The notes beneath the pieces were generated by a model, which saw only the letters and a program-made list of their open reading frames with translations, did not search any database and was not told the origin of the DNA. DNA of 64,000 bases from contig NC_065422.1 of the NCBI RefSeq assembly GCF_024362695.1, positions 2,294,001-2,358,000 on the forward strand, written 5' to 3'. Position 1 is the first letter of the stretch; each line of letters begins with the position of its first letter. Positions 10,955 through 22,747 of this stretch are shown one piece after another. Both the position numbers and the translations under genes were made by a program. Source of the DNA: Pectinophora gossypiella. Lineage: Eukaryota > Arthropoda > Insecta > Lepidoptera > Gelechiidae.

Positions 10955-11138
10955 CTATGGCTCATAACGTTGTAGAGTATGGGGTTGACGGTAGCTGAGA
11001 CGTAGTAGAGCAGACCAGCCACGCTGAAGAGGTACTGGTTGATGATGTGGTAGTGCGGCGAGTCGGCGCCGTAGATGAAGAACAGGCGCTGGAAGTGGAA
11101 CGGAGCCCAGCAAACGAAGAATGCCACCACCACCGCCG
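10955..11138 (-). CDS. Neuropeptide GPCR exon: TM6 to TM7
   Basis: A 184-bp exon bounded by ttaacag|CG and CATAG|GTAAACT. With the base from the previous exon it reads RML-AAVVVAFFVCWAPFHF, the TM6 CWxPFH switch, then QRLFFIYG, an extracellular loop, and TM7 with NPILYNVMSHR (NPxxY class). QRL after TM6 and YNVMS after TM7 fit the pyrokinin/CAPA/neuromedin-U receptor group. No stop or frameshift is seen. GC content is clearly higher than in the surrounding introns, as expected for a conserved exon. Function by family: a plasma-membrane receptor for an amidated PRX-type neuropeptide; ligand specificity is not readable here. Confidence 0.95.
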
Positions 11139-11189
11139 CTGTTAAATGAGACTGCTATTAAAATAGTTACCTATTCAGGTTGTTAAGGA

Positions 11190-11660
11190 CATCGCAACGA
11201 ATACTAAGGGGGATGATTCAGTTAACATCAAGTGGAGTTTTCCGTCGCAGAATACATATTTTTTTGTTTTTGATTTTTTTCATACACGTACATAAACTCA
11301 CGCCTATTTCCGGGGTAAGCAAAGACTATAGAATTCCATTTGCTTCGATCCTGACACACTTCCAAATTCATCATTCGCTTCATACACGCACGCCGGTTCA
11401 GGGTAAACCACTTCTAAGGAGATCTCCAATTTGGTCAATGTAAGTCCTTCTAGGTCTTTCTCTGCTGTACCATAAATTTTCGCTTTATATACCGCCGCCG
11501 CCGCTTTTTTTCCAAATAATAATCATTTACATTTTCGATGTAAAATGCAATTTGATATTAACTGAGAATAATGAGCTGAATCATCCTTCTCACTATTCAT
11601 CACGATGTCACTTAGACCCCGTACAAGTACATACAGGTAACCATACAAGTATATAGCAAA
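11190..11660. mobile_element. Degraded copy of MITE family I
   Basis: Left-arm block at about 11190-11250 (cgaatactaagggggatgat, tttccgtcgca) and right-arm block at 11560-11660 (gagctgaatcatccttct, gatgtcactta, acaagtacata). The two are separated by sequence not found in the intact copies at 23.8 and 31.4 kb, which suggests a later insertion. Confidence 0.6.
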
Positions 11661-11939
11661 TGTAAATTGTTACTGGCAATAAATTTATTTTATTCTTATT
11701 CTTATTCTTAAGTACGTAAGGTTGTTAGGGACTGAAGTCCATGATTCTGAGTTGATATCAAGTGGAAATTCAAGTCGGAAAAGTTACGAAAACGATAGCG
11801 CTTTTTTATGATCTTAAGTTCCATACTTTTGCTACCTATTAACTAAACTAACACCCTGTATTTTATAGGTTTTTTCTCGAAATGGCTTTGTGGCGCTCAG
11901 GTACGTAATTTTGCCTTTTCAGTGACTATAAATATAGAA

Positions 11940-13857
11940 AAAGTCACACCGGGTGAGAGCGCTGCCCATTTGACTGGCCAAGTAGTTAATGCCATCTTCG
12001 GCAAATCCACAATAAGTCACACCAAAAATAATAATAAAGAAAAAGACACAAGTAGGTAATCTAAACAGTATAGTAAGCAGCCACCTTTGATACGTCATCG
12101 TATAAAAGCATATCTCCCACTATACTGATTTAACAACTCAGATACATTTTCAATTCAACTTTGACACGAACCTCTGAAATTGTTTCGCGTCTACCTCGCG
12201 GCACATCTGACCTAGTAGAGAATGCGTCCAAGTAATACCTGCTATTGCCATCTGAGGCAAAATCTAGACAAAATACAAATGTAAGTTATTTACACTGTAT
12301 AAGGACCACCAATCGCTAAAAATTGAAAATGTAAAGATTTTCCTACTTAAAATCTTTAAAATTATAAATATAATTTTATGAAGAATATAACTTTGCCAAA
12401 TATTTATACAAATTAATATGTTTAGCTATCAAAAAGGCATCTTAAATAAATGTCTATTTAAGGCTAAATTAGGAACCGGGGTTGCTAATAAGGACCGTTA
12501 TACAAATTATTTTATGTAAGTAAGTCAATTATTTCACAATAATACCATTATTAATTTAATTGAATTATTTGTTATAAATAATTGGCATTATATTATTATA
12601 TACGAATATTCACCAAAAGAGCAGACATTGTATTGGCTTCAATGGATATATAAAACTGAAAAGTTAGAATAAATCTGATCTTAAATCGAATTTTATTGGA
12701 AAATTCAAAAGATGTTATTATTTTAAAATAATAATTTTATCATTTTTTTAGTCTTTTATTACAGTATTTAAAGAAAAAGAACATCATAAACTTTTTAGTC
12801 AGCAGCATGAATAAAAGTATTAGATATTATGTATTTTTTAATTGTTCAGTCTTCTCTCATAAACCAAAAATAATTCATTCATATTTTAAAGATGTCTTTA
12901 GAATTTGTTAAATTTTATAAAGTATTTAAATAAAATCTGTCACTCTCTGTCTGTTTTATTATTAGAACTATAAGCGGTACGCAGGTATTTCCATGAAAAT
13001 AAACAAAAGAAATCGCATAAATTTTCTAGATTAGTCTTTCAATCGGCTGCTTGACACAAACCCAAGGCTACTGCCAAATTGGCGGTGCTCAAGCAAAATA
13101 CTGCGACTGCATTTCGGCTACGGGTGTTTTAGGATATTGCAAGGAAATTTGATGCATTTTTGAAAATGGGATGTCTGAGTTTTCGTTCATGGTCCTTATT
13201 AGGAGCCGGCCCTTATAAAGTGCAAGTGCCTTACTAACAATAAGTAAAAAAAAACCGACAGTTGAACATTCCTCAACGTTGACTGACGGAATCCTGCCGA
13301 CAATCTAGAGTAATTACTCATCCACTTTTAGTTAATTACATCGTAGAGAAGTAATACATTTTCTCTTTATTAATTATATTAGGTACCTATCATTTATTTT
13401 TCTAAAGTAAAAGATACAAACATTGCGCAACGCTGGACCCCACGATGTGCTATGTGTATACGGGCATAGCACATTATCGCCACGAATGTAGAGGTACACA
13501 TAATGAGGCTTTCAAATTCAAATTAAAAAAAAATATATAATAAAAAATAATAAAATAAATAACACCAACACTATACTACTACTGTATTTCACTTGCGGTC
13601 CAGGGAGGTAACGCTGCAAGCATAATGGGTACATTCGGGCGGAGTTCGCATTCCGGAGGGCTTTTTGACGCCTGATATGTTTATATATTATGTATATATA
13701 TATATATGTACGTGTATTTTGACGTATTTTGGTGTAGGTTTTTAATTTGACTATGTTATATATTTTATTAACATTGTATTTAGTAATATTAATTTGGGAT
13801 TAAATATAAAAATAAATTAATTCAACATTTAAAATTAAAACAAAATTTAATAATATA
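11940..13857. other. Intron, mostly unrecognised AT-rich sequence
   Basis: 11940-12030 carries a repeat fragment also seen at 2915-2995, 28100-28180 and 33065-33150 (ggccaagtagttaatgccat). From 12030 to the LTR element at 13858 I see only AT-rich intron. No exon, ORF or element end is supported. Confidence 0.5.
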
Positions 13858-14482
13858 TGTCGGAGTTAGCTATGAATTAAGAAGATAAATTGATCAAATT
13901 AGACACTATAATGAAGTTGCAACACTTCCATCCTGAAGTTGCAACGCTCCGACGAAAGGTGGCGTACGAGCAGAGCCGAGTGAAGTCAGGGAGTCACTAC
14001 AGAGTCGTCGTGTCGAGCGGACGTGTACTGCCGTTCTAGTCGGGCAGTCTACCGCGAACCATCGTCATGAGCGGACGTGTCGAATAATTACGAGGAGTGC
14101 TATAGTCGCTTACCTATAACTTGTAGGGACGTCAAGAAAGTGTGATCGGAAAAGAGTACCTAGCAAGTACGTTCACATGTCCCGATGATTCGGTCCGAAT
14201 ATAGGAACCATGGGTGGTGGAGGGCAAGTAGAGGGCGAGTAGCCCTTTCGCGCTAACGCCCTTAGGCGCGTTAAATTACGAGAGACTGTGTAACCGTTAC
14301 GAATACCGTGAAGTTGCCGTGAGTGTGTATCTTATTCTGTAACTTTATCTAATCGTGATACAAAAACTATGTGGAAGTAAATAAAATGATTGTGATACTG
14401 ATGACGGCCATTATTGTCTTCTAACGCCCACCCTCCATTATGATGATGATGTTACGACCGACACCGACCCACTGCTACGACA
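13858..14482 (+). repeat. 5' LTR (625 bp) of the 4.3-kb element
   Basis: Begins tgtcggagttagctatgaat and ends ccactgctacgaca. It differs from the 3' LTR mainly by lacking an 18-bp partial duplication and two 3-bp insertions near its end. Confidence 0.88.
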
Positions 14483-16210
14483 TCAGAAGCGGGATTAGTG
14501 GACTTGGATGAAGACAACGTGATGTGACGTTCACAACAAGACAATGCAAGTTTCGATTATCACAATCAGAAGAAGATTATGATGATTATCACATTCGTGT
14601 GACCACGTGATGAAGATGTAGTGTCATGCCTGAATTTGGAGATGGACCTGAATTTGAAGTGACCTGGACCTTGTTAATGATCGACATCACTACATGCCGT
14701 AAGATATGATGGCGTGAACATCACAATATGTCCATACTGTGTGCAGTCGTGTTTGAAAATTATGGAACCTGAAATTGAAAACTGTTATTACGGTGAGTCG
14801 TTTTCATACTGGAACCTTATTGTTGTTGACTTTATTGCTATGTGAATTTCCGTTTCTAATAATGAGGAAATTGTTTTTTAAAAAAAACAAAATTGACGAG
14901 ACACATTGTGTCAATCCGTGTCAATCACACCGCGTTTTCCAATCTGTTTTCATCATCGTAAAATCTTTGTATTTTGGTCTAAAAATATTTCGAATTGGTG
15001 TAGACACGCTTGACCTGCGTGGTTAAAGTTGTATTTTCTCACTCCAAGCAAAAAGAAATTAATCATGACATGATAATTGAGTCTCGTTAAATAACGTGTT
15101 TTGTAATCTACCGTCATTCATCAAATGTTTCAATATTCAACATTCTTTAATAATCTTTTTAAACCGATTGAAAGAAAGTCATGTGAATACAATAACACAG
15201 TGAATTCTTTTGTTTCATGTCATAACTTGGTTCGGCAATTGGTGGATTGCAAGCGGCGATGTAAGTGGCGCGGGCTGAGCTGTAGTCGTGTAAAGTGACG
15301 ACATCATGGCAGCGAGTTGTATACCAGCCGGACTTGCTGCGCTGGTGAAGACCTAAACCATGTCACAAGACCAGTGGTTGATCTTTTATTGGAAATTCTT
15401 ATAAGTCCCGGTGAGTCGTATTTGTTTTACCTGACTTGAAAGATGGAAAGTTTTAATAGGATACAAACGAATATAGTGCAGAAAGTTCTCTTTTGTTAAC
15501 TTTAGTTAAATTGGGAATCGTAATGAAGTGAAGTAAACATTCTGAAGTAAAATGATTTGGATTATGATTACTTAAATGAAATAGGCTTAGAAAATGCCCG
15601 AAACAGTAAATCATTAGTGAGAAAATTGGAGCAAAACATTCTAAATGATGATCATACCGAATCAGTAATTGTGTAAGTGCGGTAATATTTCCTCGAGGTG
15701 TTGGTCGCTACACTGTGACTTTATGACTTGTGTGTGTGAGAGCAGGGTGCTCTGTCGTTTTGTGGTCGTGGACCATGGTGGCCATCCCGGGAGGGGATGT
15801 TGTGACTTATGACTGTTTTGTAGCGTAACCACAGTTTGGGGAGGAATATTACAGTCTGTTGTGCTTTGCAGTAGATGTGTAGTAATGTTGGTTGATTTAA
15901 TTGAGTAATGAAAGCTATGATTGACCTGTTTCGGAGCAACTCTGATAGGAAGCTGCGCACTTGTAGTGTTCGGGGCTGCAGCCACTTTTGTGCTGCTCGT
16001 CTTAGAAACTACAGGTATGCGGTCGAGGCCTGGATGTCATGTTGACTTTGTATTTGGTCATGACATTGTACCTGAATCTAAGTCAAGTTGACCTCCGGTA
16101 GAATTAGTCGAACTGCACAAATTAGAAATTAGTGATATAAAAGAAATTGTGTAACGCATTGACCACTATTCTACCAACTAAAATGTACGTAAAGTTTGTG
16201 TGCTAGCTGT

Positions 16211-16712
16211 GTTGAGATATCGTCACTTGGTGTAAGTGGCATGAGTTGCTGTCGCTCGATTTAGGTGGCAGTAACGACTGTGTTGGGATATCGTCACTTG
16301 GTGTAAGTGGCATGAGTTGCTGTCGCTCGATTTAGGTGGCAGCAACGACTGTGTTGAGATATCGTCACTTGGTGTAAGTGGCATGAGTTGCTGTCGCTCG
16401 GTTTAGGTGGCAGCAACGACTGTGTTGAGATATCGTCACTTGGTGTAAGTGGCATGAGTTGCTACCGCTCGATTTAGGTGGTAGTGACGCCTGGTTGTGA
16501 GATATCGTCACTTGGTGTAAGTGGCATGAGTTGCTACCGCTCGATTTAGGTGGTAGTGACGCCTGGTTGTGAGATATCGTCACTCAGTAGAGTGGCATGA
16601 GTTGCTACCGCTCGATTTAGGTGGTAGTGACGCCTGGTTTTGAGATATCGTCGCTCAGTAGAGTGGCATGAGTTACTATCGCTCGTTTAGGTGATAGTAA
16701 CGACCGATGTGT
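16211..16712 (+). repeat. Tandem array of seven 71-bp double-hairpin units
   Basis: Units start near 16211, 16282, 16353, 16424, 16494, 16566 and 16637. Each can form hairpin A (unit 1: gtcactt / aagtggc, 16222-16240) and hairpin B (unit 1: gttgctgtc / ggcagtaac, 16245-16275). Base changes between units occur on both sides of the stems and keep pairing (G-C to A-T, T-G to C-G to T-A). The array lies in the interior of the 4.3-kb LTR element and is probably transcribed with it. Confidence 0.9.
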
Positions 16713-16810
16713 AAAGAGTAATTGGATTTTCAAGTTTGGTTGTTTATAGTGTGTGAATACTGGTCAATGGTCCGTGTATTGTTAGTTGATGATTTATCAT
16801 GATGTAATGT

Positions 16811-17390
16811 GAGCTCATGTAGAGTCACAAGTAGAGCTCGTGTAGAGTCACAAGTAGAGCTCGTGTAGAGTCACAAGTAGAGCTCGTGTAGAGTCACAAG
16901 TAGAGCTCGTGTAGAGTCACAAGTAGAGCTCGTGTAGAGTCACAAGTAGAGTTCGTGTAGAGTCACAAGTAGAGCTCGTGTAGAGTCACAAGTAGAGCTC
17001 GTGTAGAGTCACAAGTAGAGTTCGTGTAGAGTCACAAGTAGAGCTCGTGTAGAGTCACAAGTAGAGCTCGTGTAGAGTCACAAGTAGAGCTCGTGTAGAG
17101 TCACAAGTAGAGCTCGTGTAGAGTCACAAGTAGAGCTCGTGTAGAGTCACAAGTAGAGCTCGTGTAGAGTCACAAGTAGAGCTCGTGTAGAGTCACAAGT
17201 AGAGCTCGTGTAGAGTCACAAGTAGAGCTCGTGTAGAGTCACAAGTAGAGCTCGTGTAGAGTCACAAGTAGAGCTCGTGTAGAGTCACAAGTAGAGCTCG
17301 TGTAGAGTCACAAGTAGAGCTCGTGTAGAGTCACAAGTAGAGCTCGTGTAGAGTCACAAGTAGAGCTCATGTAGAGTTCATGCAGAGATC
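16811..17390 (+). repeat. 23-bp satellite array, about 24 units
   Basis: Near-perfect tandem copies of gagctcgtgtagagtcac followed by aagta, each with a gagctc palindrome. The only variants seen are gttcgtg in two units and gctcatg at both ends. It decays into gttcatgcagagatcatgca at the right. The homogeneity implies recent expansion. There is no spacer sequence, so it is not a CRISPR array. Confidence 0.95.
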
Positions 17391-17508
17391 ATGCAGAGTC
17401 CTATATAGTCTCATGTTAGGTCAGGAATGACCGAGCGAACTTGGATACTGTGCTGTGGTATATTGTTTCAGATTAACACACGAGGACGTGTGTCACGCAG
17501 GATGGCCG

Positions 17509-18157
17509 TGTCGGAGTTAGCTATGAATTAAGAAGATAAATTGATCAAATTAGACACTATAATGAAGTTGCAACACTTCCATCCTGAAGTTGCAACGCTC
17601 CGACGAAAGGTGGCGTACGAGCAGAGCCGAGTGAAGTCAGGGAGTCACTACAGAGTCGTCGTGTCGAGCGGACGTGTACTGCCGTTCTAGTCGGGCAGTC
17701 TACCGCGAACCATCGTCATGAGCGGACGTGTCGAATAATTACGAGGAGTGCTATAGTCGCTTACCTATAACTTGTAGGGACGTCAAGAAAGTGTGATCGG
17801 AAAAGAGTACCTAGCAAGTACGTTCACATGTCCCGATGATTCGGTCCGAATATAGGAACCATGGGTGGTGGAGGGCAAGTAGAGGGCGAGTAGCCCTTTC
17901 GCGCTAACGCCCTTAGGCGCGTTAAATTACGAGAGACTGTGTAACCGTTACGAATACCGTGAAGTTGCCGTGAGTGTGTATCTTATTCTGTAACTTTATC
18001 TAATCGTGATACAAAAACTATGTGGAAGTAAATAAAATGATTGTGATACTGATGACGGCCATTATTGTCTTCTAACGCCCACTCTTCTAACGACGCTCAC
18101 CCTCCATTCTGATGATGATGTTACGACGACCGACACCGACCCCCCACTGTTACGACA
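17509..18157 (+). repeat. 3' LTR (649 bp) of the 4.3-kb element
   Basis: Same sequence as 13858-14482 with 24 extra bases near its end (tcttctaacgacgctcac type duplication plus gac and ccc). Ends cactgttacgaca and is followed by tatataatta. Confidence 0.88.
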
Positions 18158-18289
18158 TATATAATTAATAGATAGATAGATAATTTATTAATATTTTTTA
18201 TATATTTTTTTATATTTTTAAATTATAATTATTAATATTGTTTTAGTAGGTAACATGGCCATGTTCGCTAATAAAATTTAGATGGCGCT

Positions 18290-18510
18290 GTTGCCCTCGT
18301 TTAACCTTCTAATTTCATGCATTCCAGACATATGCATCTCTTATCTTTTTATTTGGGTATTAAATCACGACCCTTGTTATTACACCCAGGCACAACACAT
18401 CTTCCACCATAGAGCAACACGCACCTCCGCTTTCCACCCATTATTATTCTGATCAAAATAAAGAGAAGCAATATAGGTAGCAACGTAATTCTTACATAAT
18501 ATTGTAGCAG
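18290..18510 (-). repeat. Repeat F, inverted copy
   Basis: Contains tccacccattattattctga and tcaaaataaagagaagcaat, the complement of the blocks at 3105-3160. Confidence 0.65.
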
Positions 18511-19660
18511 AGTACAAACTTTGCACATACTGGCTTTTCGTTCTGACCGTCATCATTTAAAATTACGGAATTCTCATTCCATTCCGCATTTCCTTTCATT
18601 TTACACTTTTTTGACTCACTGCATCCCCGACCTTCATAAGAACAACACAAGTATATTATACTGTTTAGTGTGCCCTCTAATTCGTGATTCTTTTGTGAAG
18701 TGTGTATATTGTGAACTATGTATATTCCTATCCTGTTTGTGAAGTGCTTTTAATAAACTGTATATACTCCTGCTTGCTGCTTGCCTCTAATTTATTATCG
18801 TTATCACCGATCACTCCCCTACTCTGCCGGCACGTCGGGATACCATATCCTCACCACCCAGCGTGCCGCAATATGATCCAAATATCAGGCAACAATTATT
18901 TTTAGGTATATGCATCAGACATTACATTATAATTATGTTTATTTATGTCATTGTATTTTTAATTATTGGTAATTATTCCGAATGGTTTGTTATTTACGCT
19001 CAACCTGAGATTTTAGGTACTGGTCTAAACGTAGTAGGTATTATTCGTTATTTTATGATGATTTATTTTTATGAAAACGTATCATGCGGTGTAAATATAA
19101 TTTACTACATCCTGTCTACTTACAAAATAACGCTGGAATACGGGTAGAACTGAACCTAAATCTTTATGACAGGGGTTGTGGATATTTTTATCTTTTCTAC
19201 AAAGGTTCCCAAGGGCAAACTGTGATTATTATTTTCATAGTCTTCAATGTAGTAGGTACATTATTCATCATCCCTTACTGAACCCTACCAATAGTCGGGA
19301 AGCGTGCCCTTTCTTCCTCGATTTTGGTATTACATCATCATTTGTTACACTTATTTATTTTCCGTCAGTTTACTTAATTAATGTCTAGCCTTAAAGTCAG
19401 TCATGTGCCGTTACTGGGGATGTGCCCACTTTGGGAACGGTCCCGGAAACAAGAGTAAAAAGGCACAAGACTTTTGTAAAAATAGCTTTACTACCTAACC
19501 TTTAAAGCCTTTAACCTTTTTTTGAGTCAAATAGCACTTTTATCCATAGAGTATTCGTAGTCTAAGTATATTGTTAATTTATAATACGTATGTATGTAGG
19601 TATAGTATATTTTATATGTGTAGGTATATATTTATAGAGGCTTAGGCATATGTTTGTGTA
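18511..19660. other. Intron with no recognised gene
   Basis: Several overlapping short plus-strand frames of 65-94 codons are present. They are hydrophobic only because the sequence is AT-rich, and none has a known domain. I call nothing here. Confidence 0.5.
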
Positions 19661-19664
19661 TATA

Positions 19665-21301
19665 CACTTCTCATCAAAAAAATCGAAACACTTCCGTTTT
19701 CATTGTTTCTGTCCGAATTTAACACAAAAAAGAATTCATACGATGAAAAAAAAATACATAAATGTATAGCTGGCAGTTTGGCCATTACAGTAATAAGCGA
19801 AAATTCTAAATTCAAAATTAGAATTTCATTTGTTTATCTTATAAACGAAATGAATCACTGTTTTGAGACAAATGTGTGTTTAGGGTTGGAGTACATTTAG
19901 CGTTTAAAAACTAAAAATTGGCGCCTATCCTTAAACTTTTTGTTTTTTATTTCAATACTGTGACTTTGGGACGTCTGAAAAAAGGTTTTTTTTCTAAAAC
20001 GTATGGATACTTCGCCCACAGAAGCCGCCCAAGTTGTGGCATTGCTGGATTCTGGCCTTAGTCAGCGTGTTGTGGCTGCAAGACTGCATCTAAGCCTGTC
20101 ATCTGTTCATAGAGTCTATAAACGTTATCGGGAGACTGGTTTGTTCACGCGCCGTTCAGGATCTGGCAGGAATCGGGTCACTTCTGAGCAAGATGATCGA
20201 TTTATTGTAACAACTTCTTTAAGAAATCGACGCCTTAACGCTTTTCAACTGCAACAGCGGCTTCGTGTTGTACGAAGGGTGGCTGTAAGTGACTCTACAA
20301 TTAGAAGAAGGTTGAAGGATCGTGGACTGGTACCGCATAAGCCAGCAAATGGGCCGAAATTAACTGCAGACCATCGAAGAGCGCGCCTTAACTTTGCACG
20401 TGAGCACCTAAATTGGTCATACCTACAGTGGAGCAAAGTTCTCTTTTCTGATGAGTGTAAAATTATGCTGTATGGTAACGACGGAAGGAACAAGGTCTAC
20501 AGAAGAGACGGAGAACGCTATGTACAATGCTGCATTGAAGAAAAGGTCAGCTATGGTGGCGGTTCGTGGACGGTTTGGGGAGGAATCAGCGCCGACGGTA
20601 AGACAGAGCTTGCTTTCGTGTCTGGGCCACGTCTGCCTGCACTAAACTGTCATCGGTACGTCGAAGAGTGTCTCGAGCCTCATGTGATGCCCTATGCACA
20701 TTTTATTGGCAACGGCTTCATATTCATGCACGACAATGCTAGGGCTCACACCGCGGGCGTCGTACGAGATTATCTTAACGAAGTCGATATCTCTATTATG
20801 GAATGGCCAGCAAGAAGCCCGGACATGAATCCCATTGAACATCTGTGGGATGAATTAAAGAGACGAATTCGAGCAAGAGATCCTGCCCCAGAAACACTTA
20901 GCCAGCTGCAAGATGCAATCCAAGAGGAATGGGACAATATACCACAGCATGTGATCGTAACTCTCATCCGATCGATGAAGAACCGTATGGAAGCAGTAAT
21001 TAGAGCTCGGGGAGGAAATACAAGTTATTAAATAAACGTTTTTTAGCTTTTTTTTTCATTTACGTGTGTTGTTTTATCCATTTCCTTTATACTCCATACG
21101 GAATAAAAATGACTCATTTAACAAAATACGAAACCTATGAAAAATTCATTTAAATTTAGAACATTAACATTAAGATTTGATAAGCTCATATTACTCACTA
21201 TTAAACGACATTTAACATTTATTCCTAAATGTACACATTTTTCTGATAATCCTGACAAAACGTAAACTTGCAAGGTGTTTCGATTTTTTTGATGAGAAGT
21301 G
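19665..21301 (+). mobile_element. Tc1-type DNA transposon, apparently complete (1,637 bp)
   Basis: Perfect 27-bp terminal inverted repeats start cacttctcatcaaaaaaatc at the left; the complement ends at 21301. TA dinucleotides flank both ends (19663-19664 and 21302-21303), the Tc1/mariner target duplication, within a TA-rich run. One uninterrupted transposase gene lies between. With intact ends, TSD and ORF it could be autonomous or very recently so. Confidence 0.95.
20003..21031 (+). CDS. Tc1-family transposase (DD34E)
   Basis: 342 codons with no stop or frameshift, full length for the family (about 340). It cuts and pastes the element at TA sites by acting on the 27-bp terminal repeats. Residues 1-115 hold two helix-turn-helix DNA-binding segments (SQRVVAARLHLSLSSVHRVY; VSDSTIRRRLKDRGL) with a GRNR-like basic patch (SGSGRNR) between them. 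The catalytic triad is visible: D150 in LFSDECK, D244 in FMHDNARAH, E279 in PIEHLWDELK; 34 residues separate the last two. The Gly-rich GGGSWTVWGGIS block precedes the second Asp. The ATG at 20003 is the first in frame. Codon use is more GC-rich than the intron, as expected for an element of separate origin. Confidence 0.95.
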   Translation: MDTSPTEAAQVVALLDSGLSQRVVAARLHLSLSSVHRVYKRYRETGLFTRRSGSGRNRVTSEQDDRFIVTTSLRNRRLNAFQLQQRLRVVRRVAVSDSTIRRRLKDRGLVPHKPANGPKLTADHRRARLNFAREHLNWSYLQWSKVLFSDECKIMLYGNDGRNKVYRRDGERYVQCCIEEKVSYGGGSWTVWGGISADGKTELAFVSGPRLPALNCHRYVEECLEPHVMPYAHFIGNGFIFMHDNARAHTAGVVRDYLNEVDISIMEWPARSPDMNPIEHLWDELKRRIRARDPAPETLSQLQDAIQEEWDNIPQHVIVTLIRSMKNRMEAVIRARGGNTSY

Positions 21302-21465
21302 TATATATATATATATATATAGGCTGTTGATGATGAGGATGATGAAGCATTTTTGTAGTCGTTACATGAGCCATGTCAGGGACCTTTGGCCTTTGACATA
21401 CAAATACCTAATTTAACCGTAATTACGTATTTAGATTACATAACATAAATAACATAACATAAATA

Positions 21466-21785
21466 TCCTATATACGTCCCACTGCTGGGCACAGGCCTCC
21501 TCTCAATCAACCGGAGAGGGTATGGAGCATACTCCACCACGCTGCTCCACTGCGGGTTGGTGGAGGTGTTTTTACGGCTAATAGCCGGGACCAACGGCTT
21601 AACGTGCCCTCCGAAGCACGGAATCAACTTACTTTTTCGGACAATCAGGTGATTCAAGCCTGAAAAGTCCTTACCAAACAAAGGACAGTCTCACAAAGTG
21701 CTTTCGACAATGTCCCCATCGGGAATCGAACCCGGACCTCCAGATCGTGAGCCTAACGCTCTTACCACTAGACCGCGGAGGCTGT
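21466..21785 (-). mobile_element. SINE family B, full-length
   Basis: Same structure as 10236-10563. The tRNA-like head is at 21720-21785 and the tail (gtgggacgtatatagga) at 21468. Confidence 0.85.
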
Positions 21786-21961
21786 TACGTATTTAGATTA
21801 CCACTTACTAAATATGTTTTTTTTATAATAATCAGTTTATATTTATTTATTTCCACAACACAAATCACTATCAAAATGAACAATGGAGGTAGTTATGGAT
21901 CCCCACAGCGTATCGTAAACGTAAGATTGTGACGCATCAGCATATATCAGGGTGGTCTGTC

Positions 21962-22124
21962 AGGGGCCTGTTTAATAAAACTTACAATTGTAAATTACAA
22001 TGACAATTTGATGTACATTGCGGAGTTTGTGATCACAAATATTTTGCAGTTTCATATTAGCTACGTAATGAACACCAAATTGTCGTGGTAATTTACAATT
22101 GTAAGTTTTATTAAACAGGCTCCT
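21962..22124. mobile_element. Fold-back MITE family K
   Basis: 36-bp arms, near perfect: gcctgtttaataaaacttac aattgtaaattac at the left and its complement at the right, ending aaacaggctcc. The centre is about 90 bp. Only one copy is seen. Confidence 0.85.
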
Positions 22125-22747
22125 GGATGAATTTGCAGTAGGTACGGGTGGCGGATGCATCGCTTGCAGCAAGATAAGCCTAGCGTTACTTTTAAGACTG
22201 TACTTTTCAATCAGTAAAACACGACATATAAATCTGTTCGGTTCTTTTACTCTACATTTAATTTAATTAGTTTAAAAAAAAAACATTTTCTTAGCTCCCG
22301 AAACTTGACTAGGTTCACAATATAAAAGACTTTACACTTGACTTAAAAAAACAGTGAACTAATTACTTCATTGCATTCACATTATTTTACATCAAGCAAT
22401 TTTATTGCAAGTTATTAGCATGTTTTAATGAAGAATCATCATAAAAATAAATATTTATAGGCGAACCAGCGCGGGCAATAACCGTGAAATCAAATATTCG
22501 AATCAGATATCAGACGAAAGACGTGGGCGTCCAATTTCAAAATTCGAACATGTAAACTAAACTTATAAAAAATAAAAACAACGGTGCGTGCGTTGCCTTT
22601 ATGATTCAAGTCTAAACTAATTCGACGGGGGTGTGAGGTAAACTTAGCTCAGTCGCTGGGAGCAGAGAGTTGCCGTTCTATACAAGGTATTTGTATGTCC
22701 CTCAGCCGTCACTCACACAGTTGCGCGTGGTGATAATGTCAATGTGT

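Larger units (their letters stand above)
13858..18157 (+). mobile_element. Non-autonomous LTR retrotransposon, 4.3 kb
   Basis: Two near-identical direct terminal repeats start TGTCGGAGTTAGC and end TACGACA, so each LTR has TGTCG...CGACA ends. The element is flanked by a 4-bp duplication, tata. After the 5' LTR comes tcagaagcgggatt, which resembles the complement of a tRNA-Leu 3' region (from memory) but lacks the leading tggtg. The 3.0-kb interior has no gag, protease, RT or integrase frame and carries two tandem arrays. It must have been moved by proteins from another element. Orientation was chosen from the possible primer site. It sits in the 15.5-kb receptor intron. Confidence 0.88.

Noticed and set aside
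15662..15985. 107-codon minus-strand ORF inside the 4.3-kb LTR element as a gag remnant
   Set aside because: No zinc knuckle, capsid-like or protease motif.
16811..17390. Regular short direct repeats as a CRISPR array
   Set aside because: Units abut with no unique spacers, and the context is a eukaryotic LTR element.
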